64,000 nt of DNA from JALYRV01 sp040902895 (GCA_040902895.1 JBBDWL010000047.1:62001-126000), one strand, 5' to 3'. Counted from the first letter of the stretch, positions 50,725-60,021 are shown. Notes: a model not told the origin generated them from the sequence alone. Made by a program: numbers and translations.

Positions 50725-53008
50725 GCGATCGCCACGCCGCGGCCCGCACCGCCCCCTCGCTGAAGGCCATCGGCACATAGCGCCCTTCATTCCACAGCGG
50801 CAGCATGTCGTCGTAATGCCCGCTGATCGGATGCCCCGACTGGCCCATCGGCATGATGAACCGCGAGTTGTCCCAGTCGCCGACGTCGATGATCTGGCGG
50901 TACGACGCCACGAATACCTGACCGCGGATGCGCATGGCCGGATTCACCGTGAATCCATCTCCTGGCCGCGACAGCGCGCGGCTGAAAATCGGACGCAGCC
51001 ATACCACGGCGTCAAGTGGCGCATGCGGAAAGCGCACGGTGTTGCGCGCGTCCCAGCGCCAGGCCTGCATGTGTCCGCCCTGCTCCTCAGTCAGGGCCGC
51101 AACCGATCGCCGCAGCGCCGCGCCGAGCACGACGCCGCACGTCTGCTGACCCGGCAGTTCCACATCGTCACACCAGGCGCCGGCGCCCGTCTTCGCGAAG
51201 CGGTGCATCGCGCGCGCAAGCGTCACGGTGCCTGCCTCGTAGTCGGCCCATAGCCGATCGCCGAGCTCGTCGCGAAGGATCGCGCGCGCGGCCTCGTCGT
51301 AATAGCGTCTGAAGATCGCCGCCGCGGGACTGCCGCCTCGCATGCCGCCATCCCACGCCTTCAGCATCGCGAGGGCGGCCGCGCTCTGCGCGTCAGGCGG
51401 CTCGACCGTGTCGAACAGCAGCGGCGCGAGCGCCTTCGGCTGCCGTGAGACCACATCGGATTGAATCCGCGCGACATCCTCAATCGAGTGGGCGCTTTCG
51501 GCTTCAATCAGCTCGGTGATGCGATCGGCGCGATGAGGCAGGTCGAAGCTGGTGCTCATCGGTGCGGCCTTTCCGCCAATCGCATTGTTGGCGGTGACCA
51601 CGAACCCAGAGGCGGGATCCGAGACCGCGGCGGCCGTCTCTGCGCTGAATTGGCCGGTCCATGCGCCATCCGGCCCGCGAACGGGAACAGATCCCGCGGC
51701 GGCATATCCAATCTCACCGCCGGCATCGGCGTACACCATGCCAAGCACCGGCGCATGCACCCGCGCGAGCGCAGCCCTCACATCGGCGGTGTTCGAGGCG
51801 GTGTTGAGGGCAATGAATGCGCTGATGCTCGCGTCGGTGCGATCGAGGCCGGTCCATCTGAGCGCCAGCGAGGCGCGCTCGCCGACGAGTTCCGAAATGA
51901 CGGGGCCGTTCGCCGACCGTTTCACGGTAAGCCGCTCTTCGCCGCCGCCCTTGATCCGGATGACTTCCTCGGTGGTGGCGATCGGCTCCTGGTAACCCAC
52001 CACGAACAAGTCCTGTGCATCCACCATCGCGTTGGTCGCGCCCCATGCGACGCGGCCGTTGTGGCCAATCACGACCGCGCACGCGCCAGGGAAGGTCGCG
52101 CCGATGACGTCGAGCGAGCCGCCGGTGAGATGCACGAGATACCACGTGGACGGCGCCTGTGCGGCAACGTGGGGATCGCTTGCGAGAATCGGCCGGCCCG
52201 TTGCGGTGCGCGCGCCGCCAAGCACCCATGCGTTGCTGCCGCCTGTTATGAAGTCAGCCGCGGCGCTCTGACTAACGGAGGGCGCCACACGCTCGAGCAC
52301 GCGCGCAACCTGATCCAGCGCCTGCGACGCGGCGGGGGATAGCGGCGCGGGCAGCACCGTCGCGCCGTCGAAGTCGCCCGGCACCAGCTCTGACGCGCGA
52401 TTCGCGCCGACCTTCGCCGCGAGGCGCAGATACAGCAGCTCCTCGCGCCAGTTCATGGCCTGCGCCCATGCCAGCAGCTTGATCGACGCCACCACATCGT
52501 CCGCCGTCCAGCGCTCGGGACGAATGCCTGTGAGTGAATACTCGACTGGCAGGCGCCAGCCGGACGTGTGGTCGAGAAACGCGTTCACGCCCCGCACGTA
52601 CGCGTCGATGACGTCGAGCGTCGCCGCATCGAGCGACGCCCGCGCGTCGCGCGCGGCTCGCGCAAATCCCACCGTGCGCATGAACCGATCGGTCGGGAGC
52701 GCCTCGGGCCCGAGTGCTTCAGCGAGCCGGCCGGCGGCGGCTCGCCGCTGGATTTCCATCTGCCATAACCGATCCTGCGCGTGCACGAACCCGAGGCCGA
52801 AGACGGCGTCCGTGTGACTGCGCGCTCGCACGTGCGGGATGCCATACCGGTCGCGCAGGATTTCCACCGGCGCCAGCGTGCCGTCCACAAACAGCTCGCC
52901 GTTGACCCCTGGAAGAGGGCGATGGAATCGCAGCAATACGGTGGCGATCGCGCCGGCGGCGAGCAGAATCGGGAGCGCAGCTACGATCCGCAGCGGGATC
53001 CTTCTCAT
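50660..53008 (-). CDS. Penicillin-acylase-family hydrolase (Ntn)
   Basis: A 782-residue Ntn hydrolase precursor. An N-terminal hydrophobic segment (about 5-25) is a membrane anchor or signal peptide. The autocatalytic serine, new N-terminus of the beta chain, is in TGGSNAWVLGG near residue 236. Such enzymes cleave N-acyl bonds in beta-lactams, acyl-homoserine lactones (PvdQ-like) or lipopeptides. The substrate is unknown. The ATG at 53008 is 12 bases from the divergent thyX GTG, in a region that holds a TATAAT box. Confidence 0.9.
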   Translation of the reverse strand: MRRIPLRIVAALPILLAAGAIATVLLRFHRPLPGVNGELFVDGTLAPVEILRDRYGIPHVRARSHTDAVFGLGFVHAQDRLWQMEIQRRAAAGRLAEALGPEALPTDRFMRTVGFARAARDARASLDAATLDVIDAYVRGVNAFLDHTSGWRLPVEYSLTGIRPERWTADDVVASIKLLAWAQAMNWREELLYLRLAAKVGANRASELVPGDFDGATVLPAPLSPAASQALDQVARVLERVAPSVSQSAAADFITGGSNAWVLGGARTATGRPILASDPHVAAQAPSTWYLVHLTGGSLDVIGATFPGACAVVIGHNGRVAWGATNAMVDAQDLFVVGYQEPIATTEEVIRIKGGGEERLTVKRSANGPVISELVGERASLALRWTGLDRTDASISAFIALNTASNTADVRAALARVHAPVLGMVYADAGGEIGYAAAGSVPVRGPDGAWTGQFSAETAAAVSDPASGFVVTANNAIGGKAAPMSTSFDLPHRADRITELIEAESAHSIEDVARIQSDVVSRQPKALAPLLFDTVEPPDAQSAAALAMLKAWDGGMRGGSPAAAIFRRYYDEAARAILRDELGDRLWADYEAGTVTLARAMHRFAKTGAGAWCDDVELPGQQTCGVVLGAALRRSVAALTEEQGGHMQAWRWDARNTVRFPHAPLDAVVWLRPIFSRALSRPGDGFTVNPAMRIRGQVFVASYRQIIDVGDWDNSRFIMPMGQSGHPISGHYDDMLPLWNEGRYVPMAFSEGAVRAAAWRSLTLRPRPRAGPSSSADTPREK

Positions 53009-53013
53009 ATAAT
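53008..53013 (+). promoter_or_regulatory. -10 TATAAT for thyX, leaderless
   Basis: TATAAT is followed by six bases and the GTG at 53020. Its first base is part of the divergent acylase ATG. Confidence 0.5.
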
Positions 53014-53019
53014 CGGGGC

Positions 53020-54639
53020 GTGTCCCTGGCAGGCGCCCCCGAATTCTCTCCCGAAGAAGCGCGGGCACTCGCACCTTACTTTACCAACCTCGATCGGCCC
53101 GTCTTTGTTCTCACGAATCTGCCCGAGACGGTGAAGGGCGCGCTGTTCGCGCGCTATTCACGATCGGCAAAGCCGCTGCGGCGGCTGTTTCTCGACGAAT
53201 TCGCCGACAAGGTTGAAACGGCACCCGCGGCCGCGGCAGAGGCAGAGGGGGCGGGGGAAGTCGGCATCAAGCGCGCCGAGCAGCTCTATCAGAAAGTCTT
53301 CAACGATTACGGCGACGACTCGGTCGCGCAGCTGGGCGGCGTGCATCTCGCCGTTGAGAATGCATCGAACGTGCTGACGAAGCTGCTCGAGTGGGGCCGC
53401 CTGATGGCGTACCTCGAGCAATCGACGCGCTACATTCCGTACACCGAGCGCAGGAACGCCGCGTGGCGCTACCACGTGCCGTTCGAGCTTGACGGCCACA
53501 AGCTGCGGCCGCAGTACATCGACACGCTCGATCGCGCGTTCCAGGTGTACGCGGCCTGGTTCGAGCGCATGCGCGACTATTTCGCTGCGAGGCACCCGCG
53601 CGCGGACGGCGATTCCGAAGCCGTGCATCGCGCGGCCATCCGCGCAAAAGCGCTCGACACGCTGCGCGGCCTGCTGCCGGCCGCCACGCAATCCAGCGTC
53701 GGCATTTATGCCACGGGACAGGCGTACGAAGCACTGCTGCTGCGGCTGCGCGCGAGTCCGCTTGTCGAAGCGCAGATGTGCGCGGCGCTCATGCTCGAAG
53801 AGCTGCGCAAGGTCATCCCCGCATTTCTGACGCGTGTCGATGTGCCCGACCGCGGCGGCGCCTGGAGCGACTACATCGCCCGCACGCGCGACGATGCGGC
53901 GGATATGGCGGCGCAGGTGCTGGATGGCGAGGCCCCCGAGCCGCGCGACGAAGTGACGCTCTCGGAGTTCGACCCGGAAGGGGAGCTCAAGGTCGTGGCG
54001 GCGGCCCTGTACGCCGGAACGGATCTGCCCGACGATCAGTTGCTCAGCGTCACGCGCAATCTGTCGGCCGATCAGCGCGCGTCGGTGCTCGCCGGCTATG
54101 CCGGCGATCGCCGCAATCGCCGCCATCGACCCGGCCGCGCATTCGAGCGGACCTCATACCGTTTCGACGTGCTCACCGACTATGGTGCGTTCCGCGATCT
54201 GCAGCGCCACCGCCTGCTCACGCTCGAATGGCAGGCGCTGTCGCCGCGTCATGGATTCGCGCTGCCCGATGCGATCGAGGAGGCGGGCGGCGGCGCCGAT
54301 TTCCGCGAGGTGATGGATCGTTCAGCGTCGCTGTGGGAGGCGATGATGAAGGCGGGCCTGACCGACATCGCCCCGTATGCGGTGTCAATGGCCTATCGCG
54401 TGCGCTTCTACATGCACATGAACGCGCGCGAGGCCATGCACGTGATCGAGCTTCGCACGGCGCCGCAGGGCCATCCGGCATACCGCCGCGTATGCCAGCA
54501 GATGCACCGGCTGATCGCCGAGCGCGCCGGGCATCACGGCATCGCCGGCGCGATGAAGTTCGTCGACCATTCCGAAGTGGAGCTCGAGCGGCTGCAGTCG
54601 GAGCGCGCGCTCGAACGCAAGCGTCTCGAACGATCGTGA
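53020..54639 (+). CDS. thyX: Tandem (double-domain) ThyX-like thymidylate synthase
   Basis: A 539-residue protein about twice the size of ThyX (about 230-250). The N half has AYLEQSTRYIPY, which matches the EQS-x-RY part of the ThyX motif but without RHR. The C half has LQRHRLLTLEWQALSPRHG, which keeps RHR but has lost the serine position. So the two halves seem to share one composite active site (inference). ThyX makes dTMP with FAD and methylene-tetrahydrofolate. Such long forms are known in some bacteria. The start is a GTG; a thioesterase gene overlaps the end (GTGA). Confidence 0.85.
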   Translation: MSLAGAPEFSPEEARALAPYFTNLDRPVFVLTNLPETVKGALFARYSRSAKPLRRLFLDEFADKVETAPAAAAEAEGAGEVGIKRAEQLYQKVFNDYGDDSVAQLGGVHLAVENASNVLTKLLEWGRLMAYLEQSTRYIPYTERRNAAWRYHVPFELDGHKLRPQYIDTLDRAFQVYAAWFERMRDYFAARHPRADGDSEAVHRAAIRAKALDTLRGLLPAATQSSVGIYATGQAYEALLLRLRASPLVEAQMCAALMLEELRKVIPAFLTRVDVPDRGGAWSDYIARTRDDAADMAAQVLDGEAPEPRDEVTLSEFDPEGELKVVAAALYAGTDLPDDQLLSVTRNLSADQRASVLAGYAGDRRNRRHRPGRAFERTSYRFDVLTDYGAFRDLQRHRLLTLEWQALSPRHGFALPDAIEEAGGGADFREVMDRSASLWEAMMKAGLTDIAPYAVSMAYRVRFYMHMNAREAMHVIELRTAPQGHPAYRRVCQQMHRLIAERAGHHGIAGAMKFVDHSEVELERLQSERALERKRLERS

Positions 54640-55070
54640 ACCTGCTGTACACGCATCGTCTCGAGGTGCGCTTCGCCGACTGCGATCCTCTTGGCCACGT
54701 GAACCATGCCGTCTACCTCACCTATCTCGAACAGGCGCGCTTCGAGCTGTGGCGGCGTCTCTGGGGATTCAACGGCGAGACCTCGCGCACGGCCGCGGGT
54801 GGAGCGGGCATCATCCTCGCCCGCGCGGAATGCGATTACAGGATTCCGGCGACATACGGCGACACGCTCGATGTCAGACTTGCGCTCGCATCCATCGGCC
54901 GCACGAGCTTCACGTATGAGTACGAGATCGTCGACGCGGCCACGCCGCGTCTGATGGCGGCGGCCCGGACTGTGCTTGTGCTGTACGACTATGCCACGGC
55001 ACAGCCGGTGGCGATAGACGAGGCGCGGCGCGCGGATCTGTCGCGCGCAGTCCCCTCGAGTCTCGAATGA
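54636..55070 (+). CDS. 4HBT-fold acyl-CoA thioesterase
   Basis: A 144-residue hot-dog-fold protein. The motif RFADCDPLGHVNHAVYLTYLE has the catalytic aspartate and the Asn-His of the 4-hydroxybenzoyl-CoA thioesterase family. It cleaves acyl-CoA or acyl-ACP thioesters. The GTG at 54636 overlaps the thyX stop. Substrate unknown. Confidence 0.9.
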   Translation: MNLLYTHRLEVRFADCDPLGHVNHAVYLTYLEQARFELWRRLWGFNGETSRTAAGGAGIILARAECDYRIPATYGDTLDVRLALASIGRTSFTYEYEIVDAATPRLMAAARTVLVLYDYATAQPVAIDEARRADLSRAVPSSLE

Positions 55071-55086
55071 CACAGCGGAGGAGATC

Positions 55087-55293
55087 GTGGCGGTGATAAC
55101 GATTTACGGAAAGGATTCCTGTCCTTACACACAGGCCGCCGTTGAAGCCTACAAGCCGAAGGGCGCCACCTACATCAACGTCAAGAAGGATTCAGCGGCG
55201 CTCGCGCGCATGCTCGAGTTGAGCAAGGGACGCCGCGTCGTACCGGTGATCGTCGACGACGACAAAGTCACCATCGGTTACGGAGGCACTTGA
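55087..55293 (+). CDS. Glutaredoxin-like protein
   Basis: A 68-residue protein with the thioredoxin-fold start VITIYGKDSCPYTQAAVEA. The active site CPYT has one cysteine, so it is a monothiol form. The end has VPVIVDDDKVTIGYGG, as in short UXX-star-like glutaredoxins. The GTG at 55087 has a GGAGGAG site upstream. The stop overlaps the next gene (TTGA). Confidence 0.82.
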   Translation: MAVITIYGKDSCPYTQAAVEAYKPKGATYINVKKDSAALARMLELSKGRRVVPVIVDDDKVTIGYGGT

Positions 55294-56129
55294 GGCGTGT
55301 AGTGCCGCGTCGGTGGCGCGGCGGATTGGTGATTTGGGTCCTCGCGGCGCTTGTGGCCGCGCCTGCTGCTCAGGACCAACTGCCAGGCGAGAGCCGGGCG
55401 CACTGGATTGCGCGGCGCGTGCAGGATCGCGACACGGGCAGCGACAGCCGCGTCGGCATGCGCATGACGCTGGTCGATCGCCGCGGCCGCGAGCGGACGC
55501 GCGCGCTCACGATCAAAGGACTGCGCGGCGGCCCGGGCCGCCCGGTATCCGGCGATCGTACGCTGCTGCACTTCACGCTGCCCAACGACATCCGCGGCAC
55601 CGGCTTTCTGGTCTGGGAGCATCCAGATGCCGAGGACGAGCGGTTTCTCTTTCTGCCGGCCCTCGGACGCGTGCGCCGCATTGCCGGATCGGAAGCACAG
55701 GAAAGCTTCGTCGGCTCGGATTTCACGTACGAAGACATCGGCGGACGCGAGCTCGAGGACTACACCTATACGCTCCTCGCCGACGAGGAGACCTGGACGG
55801 CGCCGGATGGATCGCAGCACGCTGTGTGGCGCCTCGAATCACGAAGCGCCAAAGCCGATGCCCGCTTCCCGCGCGTCGTCTCCCTCATCCGCAAAGACAT
55901 CTTCATCGTCGTGCGCGCCGAGATCTTCAATCGCCGTGATGAAAGGCAGAAGACGTTCGAGGCGCGGCGCATAGAGAAAATCGACGGCTATTGGACGGTG
56001 ACGTCGATGACCATGGCCGATGCGCTCGCCGGCACCCGCACCGATCTCATCGTCGAGAAGGCGGAGTACGGCGTCGGACTCGGCCCCGGCGACTTCACGC
56101 GCGTGCAGCTCGAACGGGGCGCCAGGTGA
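55290..56129 (+). CDS. LolA-like outer-membrane lipoprotein-sorting protein
   Basis: A 279-residue periplasmic protein with a signal peptide at residues about 8-28. The beta-rich body (LHFTLPNDIRGTGFLVWEH, then SDFTYEDIGGRELEDYTY) is typical of the DUF4292/LolA-like proteins that sit beside MMPL transporters. It could carry a lipid or lipoprotein across the periplasm. It overlaps the transporter start by GTGA. TTG start at 55290. Confidence 0.85.
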   Translation: MRRVVPRRWRGGLVIWVLAALVAAPAAQDQLPGESRAHWIARRVQDRDTGSDSRVGMRMTLVDRRGRERTRALTIKGLRGGPGRPVSGDRTLLHFTLPNDIRGTGFLVWEHPDAEDERFLFLPALGRVRRIAGSEAQESFVGSDFTYEDIGGRELEDYTYTLLADEETWTAPDGSQHAVWRLESRSAKADARFPRVVSLIRKDIFIVVRAEIFNRRDERQKTFEARRIEKIDGYWTVTSMTMADALAGTRTDLIVEKAEYGVGLGPGDFTRVQLERGAR

Positions 56130-58531
56130 GCACCGCGCTCGCGCGCGTGCTCTGGCGTTTCCGCTACGTTCTCAGCTTCCTCATCGCCGCCGGCGCGATT
56201 GCGTTCGCGCCCATGGTCGGCGTGCCGAAGATCGACAACGACCTGACGTCGTGGTTCTCGCCAGGTGATCCCATCTATCAGGAGTACGAGCGCTTCCGCG
56301 ACGAATTCGGCGGCACGCGGAGCCTGATCGTCGCCATCAGGGCGCCCTCCAGAGAGCGCATGTTCAGCGAGGAGTCCTTCGCCTTTCTGGACAAAGTCAG
56401 CGGCGACATCGAGCGCGTCGAGACCGTCGAACGCGTCAACAGCCTCTCAACCGCCACAATCGTCGACGCGCTGCCGGCGACGGCCGATGCGCAGGGAGCG
56501 GAGCGGGGTGTCGGGGCCCCGCGAGCGACCGAGCCAGGCGGGGTGCAGGGGTCCCCGCCGGATAGCTTCGACGACGGCGGCATTGAGGTCAGGCCGCTGA
56601 TCGAGCATGTCGCCCGCAAGGGCGCCGCCGCGGCCGGCCAGCGCGCGATCGAAGACGATCTGCTGCGCGGCGATCTGATCTCCGAAGACGGCATTGTCAC
56701 CGCCATCATCGTCAGCTTCGACGAGAAGCGGATCGACGACGTGCGCGCGGGCGTGATCGAGCGGATTCATTCGATCGTGGACCCCGCGCTGCCGCAGGGC
56801 TTCGAGGCGTTCTACAACGGCAGCCTCGAGATCAGCGAGACGTATAACCGCATCACGATCGAAAACCAGACGAAGTTCACGCCGCCGATCCTGATTCTCA
56901 CGCTGTCGGCCGTGTACGTGATGTTCCGCTCGTGGCGAAAAACGGTGCTCACGCTCGCCGCCATCCTCGTCAGCGTCGTGTGGACGCTCGGCCTCTACAT
57001 CGCGCTCGGATTCAGCTTCAGCGTGCTCGCCAGCATGATCGTGCCGCTCGTGATCGTGCTCGCGATTGCCGACGATGTGCACATCATCCAGCACTTCGAT
57101 CAGGCCGTCAGGGCCGGCGCGACCGCGGAGCAGGCCTTCAAGAGCACGATCACCCACATGGCGGCGCCGCTGTTCGGCGCGAGCGCCACGACCGCACTGG
57201 GCATGCTGTCGCTCGCCACCAGCAACGTGGTTGCCGTGCGGGCGTTCGGCGTCGGCGCCGCAATTGGCGTGATGGTGGACTTCGCGATCTCAATCGTATT
57301 CGTGCCGACCGTGCTGGCCTGGATGCGGGCCGAGCACACGCGTCCGCCGCAGGAGCGATGGTTTCTGGACCCGCTCAGGCGCGTTGCGGCGTTTTCCACG
57401 CACCATGCGCGCGCGATTATCGCGACGGCCGGCGGCCTTGCGGTGATCGCCATGCTGGGCGTGACGAAACTGGAGGTCGACACCAACCACATTGCGTTTT
57501 TCAGCCGCAACCATCCGCTCGGCAAATCGGCGGCGGTGATCGATCAGAAACTCGGCGGCGTGTACGGGTTCCAGGTGATGCTCGAGGGGCCGCCCGGCTC
57601 GATGCAGCAGCCCGACACGCTCAGGCGCATGGACGCGCTGGCGGCGCGGCTCGAGGCCTTTCCTGAAGTTCGCAAGGTCACGACGCTGGCCGACTATGTG
57701 AAGCGCATCAACCGCGAGCTCGAAGGCGGCGGCGCCGGCCGAGCGGTGATTCCGGCGGAGCCCGACAAGATCGCCCAGGAGCTGTTCGTCTTCACGCTCG
57801 CCGACGAGGGCCGCCACGAGCTGGAGCGGATCGTGGCCTCTGACGCATCGGCCTCACAGATTTCCATCAAGCTGCAGTCGATGAACTCAGAGCTGCTCTG
57901 GAACTACGTCGCCTCCACCGAGCGCTTTGCGGCCGACGCCTTCCAGGGCACGGGTATTACGACAACCGTCACCGGTTCGGGCAAGCTGTTCGCGCAGCTC
58001 GATCACTATCTCGTGACGTCGCAGATCACCAGCTTCGCCACGGCCTTTCTCACGGTCTTCGCGGTGATCTTCATCGTGTTTCGATCGTGGCGCTATGGCG
58101 CGCTCGCTATCGTGCCCAATCTGTTTCCGGTGCTTGCGGTATTTGGCGTGATGGGCTGGCTCGGGATCTCGCTGAACATCGCCACGGTGATGGTCGCCAG
58201 CGTCGCGCTCGGTGTGGTCGACGACGACACGATTCACTTCATCAGCCGGTTCAGGCGCGAACGGCAGTCTGGCGCCGCGCTCCCGGTGGCGATCGAGCGC
58301 GCAACGATCTACGAAGGGCGCGCGGCGCTCACCACGGCGCTGATCAACTGCGGCGGCTTCGCGGTGTTGATGCTCTCGGAGTACCGTCCCTCGGCCTGGT
58401 TCGGCGGACTGCTGGCGTTGACGATGGTTGTGGCGTTCCTGGCGGAAGTCTTCATCCTGCCCGCGACGATCGTGCTGCTGTCGCGTTTCTTCGGCACGCG
58501 CCCGGCAGCGGTGGCGGCGGCTACGGGCTAG
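56126..58531 (+). CDS. MMPL/RND-family lipid transporter
   Basis: An 801-residue RND permease of the MMPL type. It has an N-terminal helix, a first periplasmic loop, a set of helices with LVIVLAIADDVHIIQHFDQA, a second loop, and a last set with GVVDDDTIHFISRF (proton-relay aspartates). It should move a lipid or hydrophobic molecule out of the inner membrane. In the first loop (about residues 123-146) a copy of the 69-bp repeat adds GAERGVGAPRATEPGG in frame, without stop. Cotranscribed with a LolA-like and an outer-membrane protein. Confidence 0.88.
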   Translation: MSTALARVLWRFRYVLSFLIAAGAIAFAPMVGVPKIDNDLTSWFSPGDPIYQEYERFRDEFGGTRSLIVAIRAPSRERMFSEESFAFLDKVSGDIERVETVERVNSLSTATIVDALPATADAQGAERGVGAPRATEPGGVQGSPPDSFDDGGIEVRPLIEHVARKGAAAAGQRAIEDDLLRGDLISEDGIVTAIIVSFDEKRIDDVRAGVIERIHSIVDPALPQGFEAFYNGSLEISETYNRITIENQTKFTPPILILTLSAVYVMFRSWRKTVLTLAAILVSVVWTLGLYIALGFSFSVLASMIVPLVIVLAIADDVHIIQHFDQAVRAGATAEQAFKSTITHMAAPLFGASATTALGMLSLATSNVVAVRAFGVGAAIGVMVDFAISIVFVPTVLAWMRAEHTRPPQERWFLDPLRRVAAFSTHHARAIIATAGGLAVIAMLGVTKLEVDTNHIAFFSRNHPLGKSAAVIDQKLGGVYGFQVMLEGPPGSMQQPDTLRRMDALAARLEAFPEVRKVTTLADYVKRINRELEGGGAGRAVIPAEPDKIAQELFVFTLADEGRHELERIVASDASASQISIKLQSMNSELLWNYVASTERFAADAFQGTGITTTVTGSGKLFAQLDHYLVTSQITSFATAFLTVFAVIFIVFRSWRYGALAIVPNLFPVLAVFGVMGWLGISLNIATVMVASVALGVVDDDTIHFISRFRRERQSGAALPVAIERATIYEGRAALTTALINCGGFAVLMLSEYRPSAWFGGLLALTMVVAFLAEVFILPATIVLLSRFFGTRPAAVAAATG
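56493..56561 (+). repeat. 69-bp in-frame repeat inside the MMPL transporter gene
   Basis: It matches the copy at the thiI end (48577-48645) at 64 of 69 positions, and is read in the same frame (GAPRATEPGGVQG). It falls in the first periplasmic loop. Confidence 0.8.
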
Positions 58532-58533
58532 AA

Positions 58534-60021
58534 ATGCGGCCGCTTGGTCTCGCGCAGGCGCGGCATCCGGTGTTCCTGAACGCACCGGGGACAGGTCTTG
58601 AACTGCAAGACCTGTCCCCGCCTGAGCCGCGACCGGTCATTTCCGCGCCGGCGCTCAGGCGGGGCCCCCAACGCGCGTTCTTTGCGCGTTGGGGTGCAAT
58701 ACCGGACCAAGCGCCGGGCATCAGAACATGGGCCGCGATTCTGATCGTGTCACTCGTATTCGCGTCTGACCTTTGCGCCCAGTCCACGTCGCTGACCGGC
58801 AACGTGTCGGCGCTCGTCGATGTGCTGCCGAACGTGCCGCGCGCGGAGACTGTCACCGAGCTTCGCATCCGCGCGCTTGCCGACCTTCAGATCGAGCCGA
58901 AGTCCTGGCTGCGGTTTCGCTTTGCCGGTCTCGCCGACGGCCTTGTGGCGGATCGCGGCGGAACGGTGCGTGATGCGACAGCCGACGCGCTCGAGGCGTG
59001 GATCGAAGTCAGCAGTGCACGTGGCGATCTGCGCGCGGGCGTCGGCCGCATCGCGTGGGGACGTCTCGACGAGGTGCAGCCGACCGATGTCGTCAACCCG
59101 ATTGACGTTGCGCGCTTCCTGCTCGATGGCCGAAGCGAGGCCAGGCTCCCGGTCGCGTTCCTCCGCGCGCGGCTTATCCCAAGCGACCGGCTGATCGTCG
59201 AAGGGATCGTCGTGCCGTTCTTCAGGGCGGGCGCCTTCGATCGCCTCGATGAAGCGACATCACCCTTCAATCTGCTGCGCGATCTTCCGCCGCCGGCGTG
59301 CCCGCCCGGTGTGCCGTGTCCGGCAGCATGGAGCGTTCTGCGCGCAACACCCGCGAACGGCGACCTGCAGGGCGGCGCGAGGCTTGCGGCGACATCCGGC
59401 CGCGTCGACTGGAGCATTTCGGCGTGGCGTGGATTCGTGCCGTTCGCATTGATCGGCGGCATCGCGCCGGGCCAGCCGGGCAGCCTTCGTCTCGTGCATC
59501 CGCGCTACACGATGCTTGGCGCCGATCTCGAGACCGTGACCGGCAAATGGGCGTGGCGCGCAGAGGCGGCCTGGTTTCCCGATCGGCCCCTGCAGGTGGA
59601 GAACGAACCGCGCACGTTCGAAGCGGGATCGTTCGAGGGCGGCGTGGGCCTCGATCGGCGCGCGGGCGACTTCACACTCTCCGGCACGCTGCTGTTCCGT
59701 CGCACAGGCGCCGGAGATCCGGCCGACCGCGAAGCCGCGCTCAACGACGTGAGCGTGGTCGCCGGCTTCAGCCGGACCTATGACCGCGACCGGATCGAAA
59801 CGCGCGTCTTCGCGCTCATCAACCCCGAAGACAAGGCCGGCTTCCTGCGAGGCGTGCTCGCGTGGAAGCCGATCGACGACGTCGCAATCGAAACATCGAT
59901 TGGCTGGTTCGCCGGCGAGGGAGATGACCAGACGGGGACAGGTCTTGCACTTCAAGACCTGTCCCCGCTCCGCGATCGCGACTTCGGATACATTCGCCTG
60001 AAGTACTACTTCGGCCGATGA
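58534..60021 (+). CDS. Outer-membrane beta-barrel protein with REP insertions
   Basis: A 495-residue protein as read from the ATG at 58534. The natural signal peptide seems to be near residues 64-84 (WAAILIVSLVFASDLCAQ), after about 60 residues made from inserted repeats (58586-58620 and 58625-58712). The beta-strand-rich remainder ends in YIRLKYYFGR, a barrel-like end. It resembles DUF1302-type proteins that accompany MMPL and LolA-like genes. A second REP insertion lies near the C-terminus (59933-59967). The signal may no longer work if the long start is used. Confidence 0.65.
   Translation: MRPLGLAQARHPVFLNAPGTGLELQDLSPPEPRPVISAPALRRGPQRAFFARWGAIPDQAPGIRTWAAILIVSLVFASDLCAQSTSLTGNVSALVDVLPNVPRAETVTELRIRALADLQIEPKSWLRFRFAGLADGLVADRGGTVRDATADALEAWIEVSSARGDLRAGVGRIAWGRLDEVQPTDVVNPIDVARFLLDGRSEARLPVAFLRARLIPSDRLIVEGIVVPFFRAGAFDRLDEATSPFNLLRDLPPPACPPGVPCPAAWSVLRATPANGDLQGGARLAATSGRVDWSISAWRGFVPFALIGGIAPGQPGSLRLVHPRYTMLGADLETVTGKWAWRAEAAWFPDRPLQVENEPRTFEAGSFEGGVGLDRRAGDFTLSGTLLFRRTGAGDPADREAALNDVSVVAGFSRTYDRDRIETRVFALINPEDKAGFLRGVLAWKPIDDVAIETSIGWFAGEGDDQTGTGLALQDLSPLRDRDFGYIRLKYYFGR
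58586..58620. repeat. REP-like palindrome, copy 1 (in frame)
   Basis: CGGGGACAGGTCTTG and CAAGACCTGTCCCCG pair perfectly over 15 bases around a 5-base loop. It is read as GTGLELQDLSP in the outer-membrane protein. Confidence 0.85.
58625..58712 (-). repeat. 87-bp dispersed repeat, copy 2
   Basis: Reverse copy of 12341-12427. Here it is read in frame in the N-terminal region of the outer-membrane protein (PRPVISAPALRRGPQRAFFA). Confidence 0.8.
59933..59967. repeat. REP-like palindrome, copy 2 (in frame)
   Basis: Same 15-base arms as the copy at 58586-58620, differing only in the 5-base loop (CACTT for AACTG). It is read as GTGLALQDLSP near the end of the same outer-membrane gene. Confidence 0.85.

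Noticed and set aside
55087..55293. Possible selenoprotein, as in some UXX-star glutaredoxins
   Set aside because: The active site codon is for cysteine (CPYT); no in-frame TGA is present.
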